64,000 nucleotides of DNA from an uncultured Nocardioides sp. GTDB taxonomy: Bacteria > Actinomycetota > Actinomycetes > Propionibacteriales > Nocardioidaceae. Each line of letters opens with the position of its first letter. Position 1 is the stretch's first letter. The stretch is from assembly GCF_947489365.1 (NCBI RefSeq), contig NZ_CANLDB010000002.1, positions 496,001 to 560,000 on the forward strand. Reading direction: 5' to 3'. Positions 25,817 through 33,395 of the stretch are shown piece by piece. Under the pieces are notes generated by a model, which ran no database searches, was not told where the DNA came from, and saw only the letters and a list, made by a program, of their open reading frames with translations. Made by a program: the position numbers and the translations under genes.

Positions 25817-25846
25817 TTGACTCGCGGGTGAAGCACGTCACAGTAT
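25817..25846 (+). promoter_or_regulatory. Sigma-70-type promoter of the LpqY-like operon
   Basis: TTGACT (25817-25822) and CAGTAT (25841-25846) are separated by 18 nt and point at the binding-protein gene. The palindromic operator sits just downstream. Confidence 0.45.
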
Positions 25847-25851
25847 TGGGC

Positions 25852-25869
25852 TGCTGATTCGATTCAGCA
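25852..25869. promoter_or_regulatory. LacI-family operator
   Basis: TGCTGATTCGATTCAGCA matches its reverse complement at 16 of 18 positions, with a central CG as in LacI-family operators. It lies just after the -10 box, where bound repressor would block initiation. Confidence 0.65.
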
Positions 25870-25913
25870 ATGCACGATCCGCTCAGGCGGTTCCGACGGG
25901 GAGGAGTGAGTGC

Positions 25914-27245
25914 ATGACGCCCACCGGGCAAGGTAGGACGCCGAGAGCGGGGCGCCGCCGAGGTCGTCGAGGCCTGGCCGCCGCGGCAGCGCTCGTGGCC
26001 GGGGCAGGTCTGCTGACCGCCTGTGGCGGCGACGGCGGCAAGCCGACGCTGAACTGGTACATCAACCCGGACGGGCAGGACACGCTCGCCTCCATCGCGG
26101 AGCGGTGCAGCACCGACGAGTACGACGTCGTGACGCAGCTGCTGCCCGCCAGCGCCACCGACCAGCGCACCCAGCTCGCGCGCCGGCTGGCGGCCGAGGA
26201 CTCCTCGACCGACCTCATGAGCATCGACCCGGTCTTCGTCCCGGAGTTCGCGAACGCGAACTGGCTGCTCGAGCTGCCCGCGGACACCATCGACGACGAC
26301 ACCCTGCAGGGCGCCGCCGACACGGTGGTCTGGGAGGACGCGATCTACGCCGCCCCGCAGTGGGCGAACACCCAGGTGCTCTGGTACCGCCGCTCCCTCG
26401 CCGAGGCCGCGGGCCTCGACATGAGCGAGCCGGTCACCTGGGACCAGGTCATCGACGCCGCGGGCGAGAACGGCGGCACCGTCGGCGTCCAGGCCAACCA
26501 GTACGAGGCCTACGTCGTGTGGATCAACTCCCTCATCGCCGGCGCCGGCGGGGAGATCATCAGCGACACCGAGGCCGGGCGTGACGCGACCGTGGAGATC
26601 GACTCGGAGGCCGGTCGCGACGCGGCAGCGATCATCCAGAAGCTCGCCGACAGCGACGCGCGCCAGCCCGACTTCACCGTCTCCAACGAGGGCACGACGC
26701 TGGCCTACATGTACCCCGCCGACGGGCCCGGGGAGTTCATGACGAACTGGACGTTCGTCTACGCGAACTACCAGGGCCTCATCGGCGACGGCGAGGGTCA
26801 GATCAGCCAGGACGAGTTCGACGACCTGGGGTGGGCCCGCTACCCGCAGACCGTCGAGGGTGAGGAGTCCCGGCCCCCGATCGGCGGCATCGAGATCGGG
26901 GTCGGCGCCTACACCGACGAGCCCGACTTCGCCCGCGAGGCCGCGCTGTGCGTGACCGACGAGCAGGCCCAGGAGGAGCTCGCCGTGAACGACGGCCTGA
27001 TGCCGTCCCGCTCGTCCGTCTACGACTCCGACGCCCTGCAGGAGAACTTCCCGACGGACCTGCTCGCGCTGTACCGCGACTCGATCGACACGGGCGCACC
27101 GCGCCCCAAGAGCGCGTTCTACAACCAGATCTCGGTCGCGCTGCAGCAGCAGTGGCACTCCCCGGAGGACGTCGACCCCGAGACCACACCGGCCCGGTCG
27201 GCTGACTTCGTCACCGCCGTCCTCGAAGGGAGGGCCCTGCTGTGA
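25914..27245 (+). CDS. Sugar ABC transporter substrate-binding lipoprotein (LpqY-like)
   Basis: A 443-residue family-1 extracellular solute-binding protein. Arg-rich residues 9-19 are followed by a hydrophobic signal and lipobox LLTAC (Cys37). The mature start LNWYINPDGQD and the SSTDLMSIDPVFVPEFANANWL segment, with DAIYAAPQWANTQVLWYRR and FVYANYQGL, follow the pattern of mycobacterial LpqY, the trehalose-binding lipoprotein. ATG 25914 has GAGGAG 7 nt upstream. It is the first gene of a four-gene operon. Trehalose or another disaccharide is a reasonable ligand, by analogy only. Confidence 0.88.
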   Translation: MTPTGQGRTPRAGRRRGRRGLAAAAALVAGAGLLTACGGDGGKPTLNWYINPDGQDTLASIAERCSTDEYDVVTQLLPASATDQRTQLARRLAAEDSSTDLMSIDPVFVPEFANANWLLELPADTIDDDTLQGAADTVVWEDAIYAAPQWANTQVLWYRRSLAEAAGLDMSEPVTWDQVIDAAGENGGTVGVQANQYEAYVVWINSLIAGAGGEIISDTEAGRDATVEIDSEAGRDAAAIIQKLADSDARQPDFTVSNEGTTLAYMYPADGPGEFMTNWTFVYANYQGLIGDGEGQISQDEFDDLGWARYPQTVEGEESRPPIGGIEIGVGAYTDEPDFAREAALCVTDEQAQEELAVNDGLMPSRSSVYDSDALQENFPTDLLALYRDSIDTGAPRPKSAFYNQISVALQQQWHSPEDVDPETTPARSADFVTAVLEGRALL

Positions 27246-28192
27246 GCACCGTGACCGCTCCCGCCACGAAGGACGGGGTCAACGAGAAGAAGGCCGTGCC
27301 GCCCGACAGCGACCGGATGAAGGCCGAGAACCGACTGGGTCAGCGCCTGGTGGCCCCGGCCCTGGCGCTGATGCTGCTGGTCACCGCGTTCCCCATGCTG
27401 CGCTCGCTGTACCTGTCGCTCTTCGACTACAGCCTGACCGCCCCGGACGAGCGTGAGTTCGTGGGTCTGCAGAACTACATCACCGCGCTGAGCGACTCGG
27501 CGCTGTGGCTGACCACGCTGAACACGGTGTTCATCATGGTCGTGACCGTGGCCTTCGAGCTCGTCATCGGCTTCGCGTTCGCCCTGGTGATGCACCGGGT
27601 GGTCTTCGCCCGCGGCCTGATCCGGACGTCGATCCTGATCCCCTACGGCATCATCACCGTGGTCTCCGGCTTCGCCTGGCAGTTCGCCTTCTCCAACACC
27701 AACGGGTTCGTGAACTCGTGGCTGCCCTTCCTGGACAGCACCTTCAACTGGTTCGGCCAGTACGGCAGCGCCATCGCCGCGATCATGGTCTCGGAGATCT
27801 GGAAGACGACGCCGTTCATGTCGCTGCTGCTCCTGGCCGGCCTGGCCCAGGTCAGCGAGGACATGGTCGAGGCCGCGAAGGTCGACGGCGCCACCTGGCT
27901 GCAGCGGATGACGAAGGTCGTCCTGCCCAACATGCGCGCGGCGATCATGGTGGCGGTGCTCTTCCGGGCGCTGGACGCCTACCGCGTCTTCGACAACATC
28001 TTCGTGATGACGAACGGGGCGGTGGGGACGAGGTCGGTCTCGTTCCTGACCTACCAGCAGGTGGTCGAGCAGTTCCAGTTCGGGATCGGCTCAGCACTCT
28101 CCGTGCTGCTGTTCCTGTCGGTGCTGCTGATCGCGTTCCTCATCGTGAAGCTGTTCAAGGTCGACCTGGCCTCGGCCCGGCAGGAGAAGTGA
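27242..28192 (+). CDS. Carbohydrate ABC transporter permease (SugA-like)
   Basis: The 316-residue MalF-type permease has a cytoplasmic N-terminus of about 35 residues, six transmembrane helices and the EAA loop SEDMVEAAKVDGATWLQRMTKVVLPNM. The segment LYLSLFDYSLTAPDEREFVGLQNY is typical of SugA/UgpA-like subunits. GTG 27242 overlaps the binding-protein stop. It pairs with the next permease to form the channel for the LpqY-like system. Confidence 0.93.
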   Translation: MSTVTAPATKDGVNEKKAVPPDSDRMKAENRLGQRLVAPALALMLLVTAFPMLRSLYLSLFDYSLTAPDEREFVGLQNYITALSDSALWLTTLNTVFIMVVTVAFELVIGFAFALVMHRVVFARGLIRTSILIPYGIITVVSGFAWQFAFSNTNGFVNSWLPFLDSTFNWFGQYGSAIAAIMVSEIWKTTPFMSLLLLAGLAQVSEDMVEAAKVDGATWLQRMTKVVLPNMRAAIMVAVLFRALDAYRVFDNIFVMTNGAVGTRSVSFLTYQQVVEQFQFGIGSALSVLLFLSVLLIAFLIVKLFKVDLASARQEK

Positions 28193-28199
28193 GGCACCC

Positions 28200-29039
28200 A
28201 TGAGAGGCACGAACAAGGTCGGCATCGGTGTCGGCTTCATCCTGATCATGGTCTGGTGCCTGCTGCCGGTGGCCTGGATCATCTCCCTGTCCTTCAAGTC
28301 GCAGGAGGCCATCACGGCCGGCAGCCCCGGCTTCCTGCCCACGTCCGGCGGCAGCGCCGGGTTCCAGAACTACGTGGACGTCCTGAACGACGAGCAGTTC
28401 CGCCGGGCGATCTTCAACTCGATCGGTATCTGCCTCATCGCCACCGCGCTGTCGGTGATCCTGGCCACGCTCGCGGCGTACGCCATCGCGCGGCTGGAGT
28501 TCAAGGGCAAGCGCTTCGTCCTGACCACGGCCCTGGCGATCGCGATGTTCCCGGTCGTCTCGCTGGTCAGCCCGCTGTTCGACATGTGGCGGACCCTCGG
28601 GATCTACGACACGTGGATCGGCCTGATCATCCCGTACATGTCCTTCACGCTGCCGTTGGCGATCTGGACGCTGTCCGCCTTCTTCCGGGAGATCCCCTGG
28701 GAGATGGAGCAGGCGGCCCAGGTCGACGGCGCGACGAGCTGGCAGGCCTTCCGCAAGGTCATCGTCCCGCTCGCCGCACCCGGCGTGTTCACCGCGGCGA
28801 TCCTGACGTTCTTCTTCGCGTGGAACGACTTCGTCTTCGGCATCTCGCTGACCTCGACCGAGGCGGCGCGACCGATCCCGGCGGCGCTGTCGTTCTTCGT
28901 GGGCGCCGACCCGTTCAACCGGCCGGCGTCCCTGCTGGCCGCGGGAGCCGTCGTCTCGACGATCCCGATCATCCTCATCGTCCTCGTCTTCCAGCGAAAG
29001 ATCGTCGCCGGTCTCACCTCCGGCGCCGTGAAGGGGTAA
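28200..29039 (+). CDS. Carbohydrate ABC transporter permease (SugB-like)
   Basis: This is a 279-residue MalG-type permease with six transmembrane helices. The EAA loop EMEQAAQVDGATSWQAFRKVIVPLAAPG and the late FFFAWNDFVFGISL segment identify the family. It starts 7 nt after the SugA-like stop and ends 6 nt before the ATPase start, so the operon is tightly packed. It forms the heterodimeric channel with the preceding permease. Confidence 0.93.
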   Translation: MRGTNKVGIGVGFILIMVWCLLPVAWIISLSFKSQEAITAGSPGFLPTSGGSAGFQNYVDVLNDEQFRRAIFNSIGICLIATALSVILATLAAYAIARLEFKGKRFVLTTALAIAMFPVVSLVSPLFDMWRTLGIYDTWIGLIIPYMSFTLPLAIWTLSAFFREIPWEMEQAAQVDGATSWQAFRKVIVPLAAPGVFTAAILTFFFAWNDFVFGISLTSTEAARPIPAALSFFVGADPFNRPASLLAAGAVVSTIPIILIVLVFQRKIVAGLTSGAVKG

Positions 29040-29045
29040 CTCACC

Positions 29046-30278
29046 ATGGCTTCCATCACCATGAAGAACATCGTCAAGAAGTACGGCGACGGCTTCCCGG
29101 CGGTCAACGACGTCTCCATCGACATCGCGGACGGCGAGTTCGTCATCCTGGTCGGCCCCTCGGGCTGCGGGAAGTCGACCCTGCTGCGGATGATCGTGGG
29201 CCTGGAGGACATCACCTCCGGCGACATGATGATCGGCGAGAAGAAGGTCAACGACCTGGCGCCGCGCGACCGCAACCTCGCGATGGTCTTCCAGAACTAC
29301 GCGCTCTACCCCCACCTCACGGTGTTCGAGAACATCGCGTTCCCCCTCCGGTTGGCCGGCGCCTCGGAGTCGGAGATCACCGAGAAGGTCAACGCCGCCT
29401 CGAAGACCCTCGAGCTCGACGAGCACCTGCAGCGCAAGCCCGGCAACCTGTCCGGCGGCCAGCGGCAGCGCGTCGCGATGGGCCGGGCGATCGTCCGCGA
29501 CGCGGACGCTTTCCTCTTCGACGAGCCGCTGTCCAACCTCGACGCCAAGCTGCGCGGCCAGATGCGCTCGGAGATCTCGCGGCTGCAGAAGCGGCTCGGC
29601 ATCACCACGGTCTACGTCACGCACGACCAGACCGAGGCGATGACGCTGGGCGACCGGGTCGCCGTCCTCAAGCGCGGCGTGCTGCAGCAGCTGGCCTCCC
29701 CGCGCCAGCTCTACAGCAACCCCGGCAACCTCTTCGTCGCCGGCTTCATCGGCTCCCCGCCGATGAACTTCCTGCCCGCGAAGGTGAGCGGCACGTCGGT
29801 GGAGCTCCCGTTCGGCACGGTCCAGATCCCGCAGGACAAGGCCGACAAGGTGGCCGCCTCCGCGGCGAACGGGTTGCTCATGGCCGGCATCCGGCCCGAG
29901 CACTTCGAGGACGCCGCCGTCGTCGACGCCTCCCGGCAGGGCTCGACCTTCCGCGCGAAGGTCGACGTCGTCGAGTGGCTGGGCAACGAGGCCTACGCCT
30001 ACATCCCCTTCGAGGCGCCGCCGGAGGTCCGCGAACAGCTCGAGCAGCTCGAGCGCGACCTCGACGGCGAGTCGCTGCGCACCCAGCTGGTGGTCTCCCT
30101 CGACGGCACCAGCCGGATCGCCGAGGGGGACGAGGCCGAGATCTGGGTCGACTCCTCGAAGATGCACCTCTTCGACCCGGCGACCGGCGAGAACCTCACG
30201 GTCGACCTGGACAACGCGGGCTACATCCACGGCCACGCCATGGCGGAGGCCGCGGAGCAGCCCGCCGCCGCGGGCTGA
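29046..30278 (+). CDS. Carbohydrate ABC transporter ATPase (SugC/MsiK/UgpC-like)
   Basis: This 410-residue single-domain ATPase has Walker A GPSGCGKSTLL, the Q-loop VFQNYALYPHL, signature LSGGQRQRVAMGRAIV, Walker B AFLFDEPLSNLDAK, switch VYVTHDQTEAM, and a C-terminal regulatory OB/TOBE domain beginning near AGFIGSPPMNFLPA. It resembles M. tuberculosis SugC closely in these blocks. Having its own ATPase in the operon, instead of borrowing a shared MsiK, matches the LpqY-SugABC arrangement. A hairpin follows the gene. Confidence 0.95.
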   Translation: MASITMKNIVKKYGDGFPAVNDVSIDIADGEFVILVGPSGCGKSTLLRMIVGLEDITSGDMMIGEKKVNDLAPRDRNLAMVFQNYALYPHLTVFENIAFPLRLAGASESEITEKVNAASKTLELDEHLQRKPGNLSGGQRQRVAMGRAIVRDADAFLFDEPLSNLDAKLRGQMRSEISRLQKRLGITTVYVTHDQTEAMTLGDRVAVLKRGVLQQLASPRQLYSNPGNLFVAGFIGSPPMNFLPAKVSGTSVELPFGTVQIPQDKADKVAASAANGLLMAGIRPEHFEDAAVVDASRQGSTFRAKVDVVEWLGNEAYAYIPFEAPPEVREQLEQLERDLDGESLRTQLVVSLDGTSRIAEGDEAEIWVDSSKMHLFDPATGENLTVDLDNAGYIHGHAMAEAAEQPAAAG

Positions 30279-30308
30279 GCCCGACCAGCAGGACCAGCAG
30301 GACCAGCG

Positions 30309-30348
30309 GAAGGGCTGGCGCCGGCCTCAGTGCCAGCGCCAGCCCTTC
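30309..30348 (+). terminator. Stem-loop after the LpqY-SugABC-like operon
   Basis: The arms at 30309-30321 and 30336-30348 are a perfect 13-bp inverted repeat with a 14-nt loop. The right arm lies inside the last codons of the convergent DUF1707 gene. A short CCAGCAGGA tandem repeat precedes it. Confidence 0.55.
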
Positions 30349-30980
30349 GGCTTCTTCTTCTCGCCGGGCCGCGCCTTCCGGATCACCGAGACGCTGCCCA
30401 GCAGCGCCAGACCCTTGATCCGGACGACGGGCGAGTCGTCGTGCAGGTCGGCCGGGACCTTCTCCTTCAGCGGCGAGACCTCCCCCAGCACCGGGGTGCC
30501 GTCGACGACGACGGCGGTCTCCGCGTCGACGTACACCTCGACCGCGCCGAGGACGGCGTTGACGGTGATCACGGTCTCCCGCTCCGCGAAGACGGCCTCG
30601 CGGAGGTCCAGGGTCACCGCGCCGAGCACGGCGGTGGCGGTGTGGGTGGCGGGGACCTGCCAGACGCCGGTGCGCCTCTGCTCGCTCAGGACGCCCAGCG
30701 ACGACTCGTGCGCGACCGCGGGGACGCCTCCCCGCCCGCGGACCTGGGGGCTCCTGCTGCCGGTCGTGGCCGGGGCGGCCCCGGGCGGGGTGGGCGGCTG
30801 CTGCGCCAGGTCCGCGAGCACGGGGACGAGGTCGGCGTACGTCCTGGCCGCCCAGGTGGCCTCGAGGCGCTCGTCGAGCTCGTCGAGGTCGAGGCGGCCC
30901 TCCCCCGCGGCGTCGCGCAGGGCCTCGGCGACCTGCTGGCGCTCGGCGTCGGACACGCGTTGCAGGGCTGGATCGCTCAT
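30327..30980 (-). CDS. DUF1707 protein with LiaF-like C-terminal domain
   Basis: A 217-residue protein with an N-terminal DUF1707 helical domain (RVSDAERQQVAEALRDAAGEGRLDLDELDERL, with ARTYADLVPVLADL) and a C-terminal beta-helical, LiaF-like half (VLGAVTLDLREAVFAERETVITVNAVLG) ending in a basic KKKPKGWRWH tail. A CAGGAT hexamer lies 6 nt before the ATG. It is followed upstream on the same strand by a clear paralogue at 31047-31691. DUF1707 proteins are linked to envelope stress sensing in some actinobacteria; no enzymatic residues are visible. Confidence 0.85.
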   Translation of the reverse strand: MSDPALQRVSDAERQQVAEALRDAAGEGRLDLDELDERLEATWAARTYADLVPVLADLAQQPPTPPGAAPATTGSRSPQVRGRGGVPAVAHESSLGVLSEQRRTGVWQVPATHTATAVLGAVTLDLREAVFAERETVITVNAVLGAVEVYVDAETAVVVDGTPVLGEVSPLKEKVPADLHDDSPVVRIKGLALLGSVSVIRKARPGEKKKPKGWRWH

Positions 30981-31046
30981 GGCCCCATCCTGGCGCAGCC
31001 CGGGCGCCGGCAGCGATGACGGATGTCATCGGCGGGCCACCGGCCC

Positions 31047-31691
31047 TCAGCCGCGGCGGCGGAGCTTCTTCTGGCCGGGGTCGGGCTTGCGGACGACGTT
31101 CACGCCGCCCATGATCGCGACGCCGCGGACGCGGACGAGCGGCGAGTCGGGGGCGATGGCCGCCTCGACCTTGGGCCTCGACTCGGCGAAGCCGCCCATG
31201 ATGCCGATCCCCTCGACCGAGACCCGGTGGCGCGCGCCGACGACGACGTCGACCCCGCCCCAGAAGGTGACCGCGGTGATCACCACCTCCTGGGCAGCGA
31301 AGCGGGCCTCCCGCAGGTCCAGGGTGACGCCGCCCATCAGCGCGAAGGCCTGGTGGGACGGCCCGACCTCCCAGACGCCGCGCCGGTCCTGCCCGGACAT
31401 GACGGCGATGCTGGTGTCGTAGCGCTGGGCGGGCACGAGCGGACCGGCCGGGCCGCCCTGCGCCACGGTCGGCCCGGGGACGTCACGGCCCGCCGGCAGG
31501 TCGGCGACGATCGGCACGAGGTCGGCGTACGTCTTGGCGGCGTACGTCGCCTCGATGCGCTCCTCGAGCTCGGTGATGTCGAGGCGGCCCTCGGCGGCAG
31601 CGTCGCGCAGGACGTCGGCGGTGCGGTGACGCTCGGCGTCCGATATCCGCAGCCGGGCGGGGTCGCCGCCGGTGGGTCCCTGCAGGCTCAT
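31047..31691 (-). CDS. DUF1707 protein with LiaF-like C-terminal domain (paralogue)
   Basis: A 214-residue tandem paralogue of the neighbouring DUF1707 gene, with the same order: RISDAERHRTADVLRDAAAEGRLDITELEERIEATYAAKTYADL, then a LiaF-like half (LMGGVTLDLREARFAAQEVVITAVTFWGGV) and a basic tail KPDPGQKKLRRRG. The start is supported by TAGTCT 7 nt upstream, and that hexamer overlaps the end of a 170-bp repeat element. The two copies have diverged considerably, so the duplication is old. Confidence 0.85.
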   Translation of the reverse strand: MSLQGPTGGDPARLRISDAERHRTADVLRDAAAEGRLDITELEERIEATYAAKTYADLVPIVADLPAGRDVPGPTVAQGGPAGPLVPAQRYDTSIAVMSGQDRRGVWEVGPSHQAFALMGGVTLDLREARFAAQEVVITAVTFWGGVDVVVGARHRVSVEGIGIMGGFAESRPKVEAAIAPDSPLVRVRGVAIMGGVNVVRKPDPGQKKLRRRG

Positions 31692-31698
31692 GCGCCTC

Positions 31699-31704
31699 AG
31701 ACTA
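31699..31704 (-). promoter_or_regulatory. -10 hexamer (TAGTCT) overlapping a repeat-element end
   Basis: TAGTCT on the minus strand is followed by 7 nt and the ATG at 31691. Its first three bases belong to the terminal CTAG of the repeat element at 31702-31871. Confidence 0.5.
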
Positions 31705-31871
31705 GGGCGTGTCTCTCACTGTCTGGCCCGTCGCGAGCGGCGCCTGGCGCCTCGCGTCGCAAGGCGGAGGAGGGAGGCGGCCCGGGTTTGGCCGCCGACT
31801 GACGAGAACGCAGCGAGGCGACGCGCCAGGGGGCGCGTAGCAGGCCACGACAGTGAGAGACATGCCCTAGG
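31702..31871. mobile_element. 170-bp MITE-like element with 22-bp terminal inverted repeats
   Basis: The termini at 31702-31723 and 31850-31871 are inverted copies with one mismatch (CTAGGGC-G/A-TGTCTCTCACTGTC). The inside is partly palindromic (CGCGAGCGGCGCCTGGCGCC versus GGCGACGCGCCAGGGGGCGC). It encodes nothing credible. The size and ends suit a non-autonomous transposon remnant or a dispersed palindromic repeat. CTAG at both ends may be a target duplication. Confidence 0.65.
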
Positions 31872-31883
31872 CCGCGGGCTCCG

Positions 31884-32324
31884 TCAGGCGGAGACCTTCT
31901 CCCGCACGGCGGTCGATCGGCCCGCGGCGACGAAGCGGTCACCCGACAGCGAGCCGGCGCCGGTCGCGGCGAGGACGAGCCCGAGGGCGCCGATCAGGGC
32001 CACGAGCTCCCAGCCGCCCTCGCTGACCAGGGGCTCGAGCCCCCGGTGGGCGAACCAGAACGCCCCGGCCATCACCGCCGCGACAGAGACGCCGGCGACC
32101 CGGGTCGCGAGACCCAGCAGCAGGCAGAGCCCGCCTCCGAACTCGACGGCCATGACGACCACGGCGGAGACCGCCGGCAGCGGCACCCCCATGCCGGCCA
32201 TCCCCTCGGCGGTCGCGTCGACGCCGGCCTGGAGCTTGGGCAGCCCGTGGGCGAGCAGCACCGTGCCGACGACGAGGCGGGCGGCGAGCAGGGCGAGGTC
32301 GGATCGGCTGAGCAGGGTGGACAT
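31884..32324 (-). CDS. DoxX family membrane protein
   Basis: The 146-residue protein has four hydrophobic helices and the DoxX opening (ALLAARLVVGTVLLAHGLPKL), with GMAGMGVPLPAVSAVVVMAVEFGGGLCLLLGLATRVAG. DoxX-family proteins are inner-membrane components of uncertain role, some tied to redox balance. It stands alone between the repeat element and the SRPBCC gene. No close regulatory link is visible. Confidence 0.88.
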   Translation of the reverse strand: MSTLLSRSDLALLAARLVVGTVLLAHGLPKLQAGVDATAEGMAGMGVPLPAVSAVVVMAVEFGGGLCLLLGLATRVAGVSVAAVMAGAFWFAHRGLEPLVSEGGWELVALIGALGLVLAATGAGSLSGDRFVAAGRSTAVREKVSA

Positions 32325-32454
32325 GGGTGAGCGGGCCTCCGGGGGACGAGGGGTGTGGACGGAACCTCCGACGCTAGGAAGCGTTCCTGAGACGACGGTG
32401 AATTCCGGCCCGCGTGCCGGTGTGAGGTGGACGACGTCCCGCCCGGCCCGACGA

Positions 32455-32958
32455 CTACTCCGGGTCGGCGTACGCCCCCGAGAGCGCCGGGTAGTAGGTG
32501 TCGAAGTCGAGGGCGTCGACGTCGCCGCCGGTCTCGGCCGTCACGAGCCGGTCGAGGTAGTACTCCCAGCCCGGCCCGACGCTCTCGGCGAACCCGGGGC
32601 GGGGGACGTCCTGGGCGAAGCGGAGCGTCGTGCCGCCCTCGCGCTCGACCAGGTCGACCTCGATGCGCCAGACCTCGTCCTCCCCCGGCACCTGGGAGCG
32701 CAGGCGGAGCCGGTGGGGCGGGTCGCACTCCTCGATCCACATCGTCTCGGCGGGGACGTCGTCACCCTCGGCGAGCATCCGGAACGTCACGTGACCCTCC
32801 GCGGGGTCGCCGGTCCACGTCCCGATCCAGCGGCGCATCCGCTCCGGGTCGGTGAGGGCGGCCCAGACGTCGTCCGCGCCGGTGGCGAAGCGGCGCTCCA
32901 GCACGATCCAGTCCGCGCCGTCGCGGTGCTCGCGGTGACCTGTCGCCGTCCCCGTCAT
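32455..32958 (-). CDS. SRPBCC (AHSA1-type) domain protein
   Basis: The 167-residue START-like protein has the AHSA1 core IVLERRFATGADDVWAALTDPERMRRWIG, AEGHVTFRMLAE and GGTTLRFAQDVPRPG, and a C-terminal helix GWEYYLDRLVTAE. It overlaps the preceding ArsR gene by 4 nt. Such ArsR plus SRPBCC pairs are frequent in actinobacteria; the SRPBCC partner probably binds a small hydrophobic molecule. The actual ligand is unknown. Confidence 0.88.
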   Translation of the reverse strand: MTGTATGHREHRDGADWIVLERRFATGADDVWAALTDPERMRRWIGTWTGDPAEGHVTFRMLAEGDDVPAETMWIEECDPPHRLRLRSQVPGEDEVWRIEVDLVEREGGTTLRFAQDVPRPGFAESVGPGWEYYLDRLVTAETGGDVDALDFDTYYPALSGAYADPE

Positions 32959-33344
32959 GCTGTCTCCCCTGCTCGGTCGTCTGCTCGGTCGTCTGCTCCG
33001 TCGGCGCCTGTCGTACGCCGGTCGCGCGTCGTCCTGCGCACCTCGAGGTCGAGCGCGTCGAGGTGCGCAGCCGTCACCCGCGGGCCCCCGTCGGGCGGTC
33101 CGAGCGCCTCGAGCCAGTCCGTCACCGGCGCCAGACCGGGGCGCTGCAGCCGGTAGTGACGCTCACGGCCCGCGTCGGTCGCGGCGACGAGTCCGGCCTC
33201 GGCCAGCACGCGCAGGTGGCGGCTGACGGCGGGACGGCTGATGGGGTGCGAGGCGGCCAGGTCGGCGACCCGCGCCGGTCCGGCGGCGAGCGCGACGAGC
33301 AGCGCCCGGCGTACCGGGTCGGCCAGGGCGGCGAACGCGTCCAC
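32955..33344 (-). CDS. ArsR family transcriptional regulator
   Basis: A 129-residue winged-helix repressor. The core is AFAALADPVRRALLVALAAGPARVADLAASHPISRPAVSRHLRVLAEAGLVAATDAGRERHY in the usual ArsR order. There are no Cys metal ligands, so it is one of the non-metal ArsR proteins that accompany SRPBCC genes. A 24-bp palindrome lies just upstream of its GTG, consistent with autoregulation. It is divergent from fumC. Confidence 0.9.
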   Translation of the reverse strand: MDAFAALADPVRRALLVALAAGPARVADLAASHPISRPAVSRHLRVLAEAGLVAATDAGRERHYRLQRPGLAPVTDWLEALGPPDGGPRVTAAHLDALDLEVRRTTRDRRTTGADGADDRADDRAGETA

Positions 33345-33349
33345 CCGCT

Positions 33350-33373
33350 ATTGGTAACAGGTCAGTTACTAAT
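33350..33373. promoter_or_regulatory. ArsR-type operator
   Basis: ATTGGTAAC (33350-33358) and GTTACTAAT (33365-33373) form an inverted repeat with one mismatch and a 6-bp spacer. It sits 6 bp upstream of the ArsR start and 11 bp before the fumC -10 box, so it may also touch fumC control. Confidence 0.6.
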
Positions 33374-33383
33374 CTGTCCACGG

Positions 33384-33389
33384 TAGCGT
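33384..33389 (+). promoter_or_regulatory. Leaderless -10 hexamer of fumC (TAGCGT)
   Basis: TAGCGT is followed by GCCGCC and the GTG of fumC at 33396, with no Shine-Dalgarno. Confidence 0.6.
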
Positions 33390-33395
33390 GCCGCC

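Noticed and set aside
25914..30278. Maltose or multiple-sugar operon
   Set aside because: The binding protein and ATPase blocks look more like LpqY and SugC; still, the ligand is unproven, so no sugar name is given in the call.
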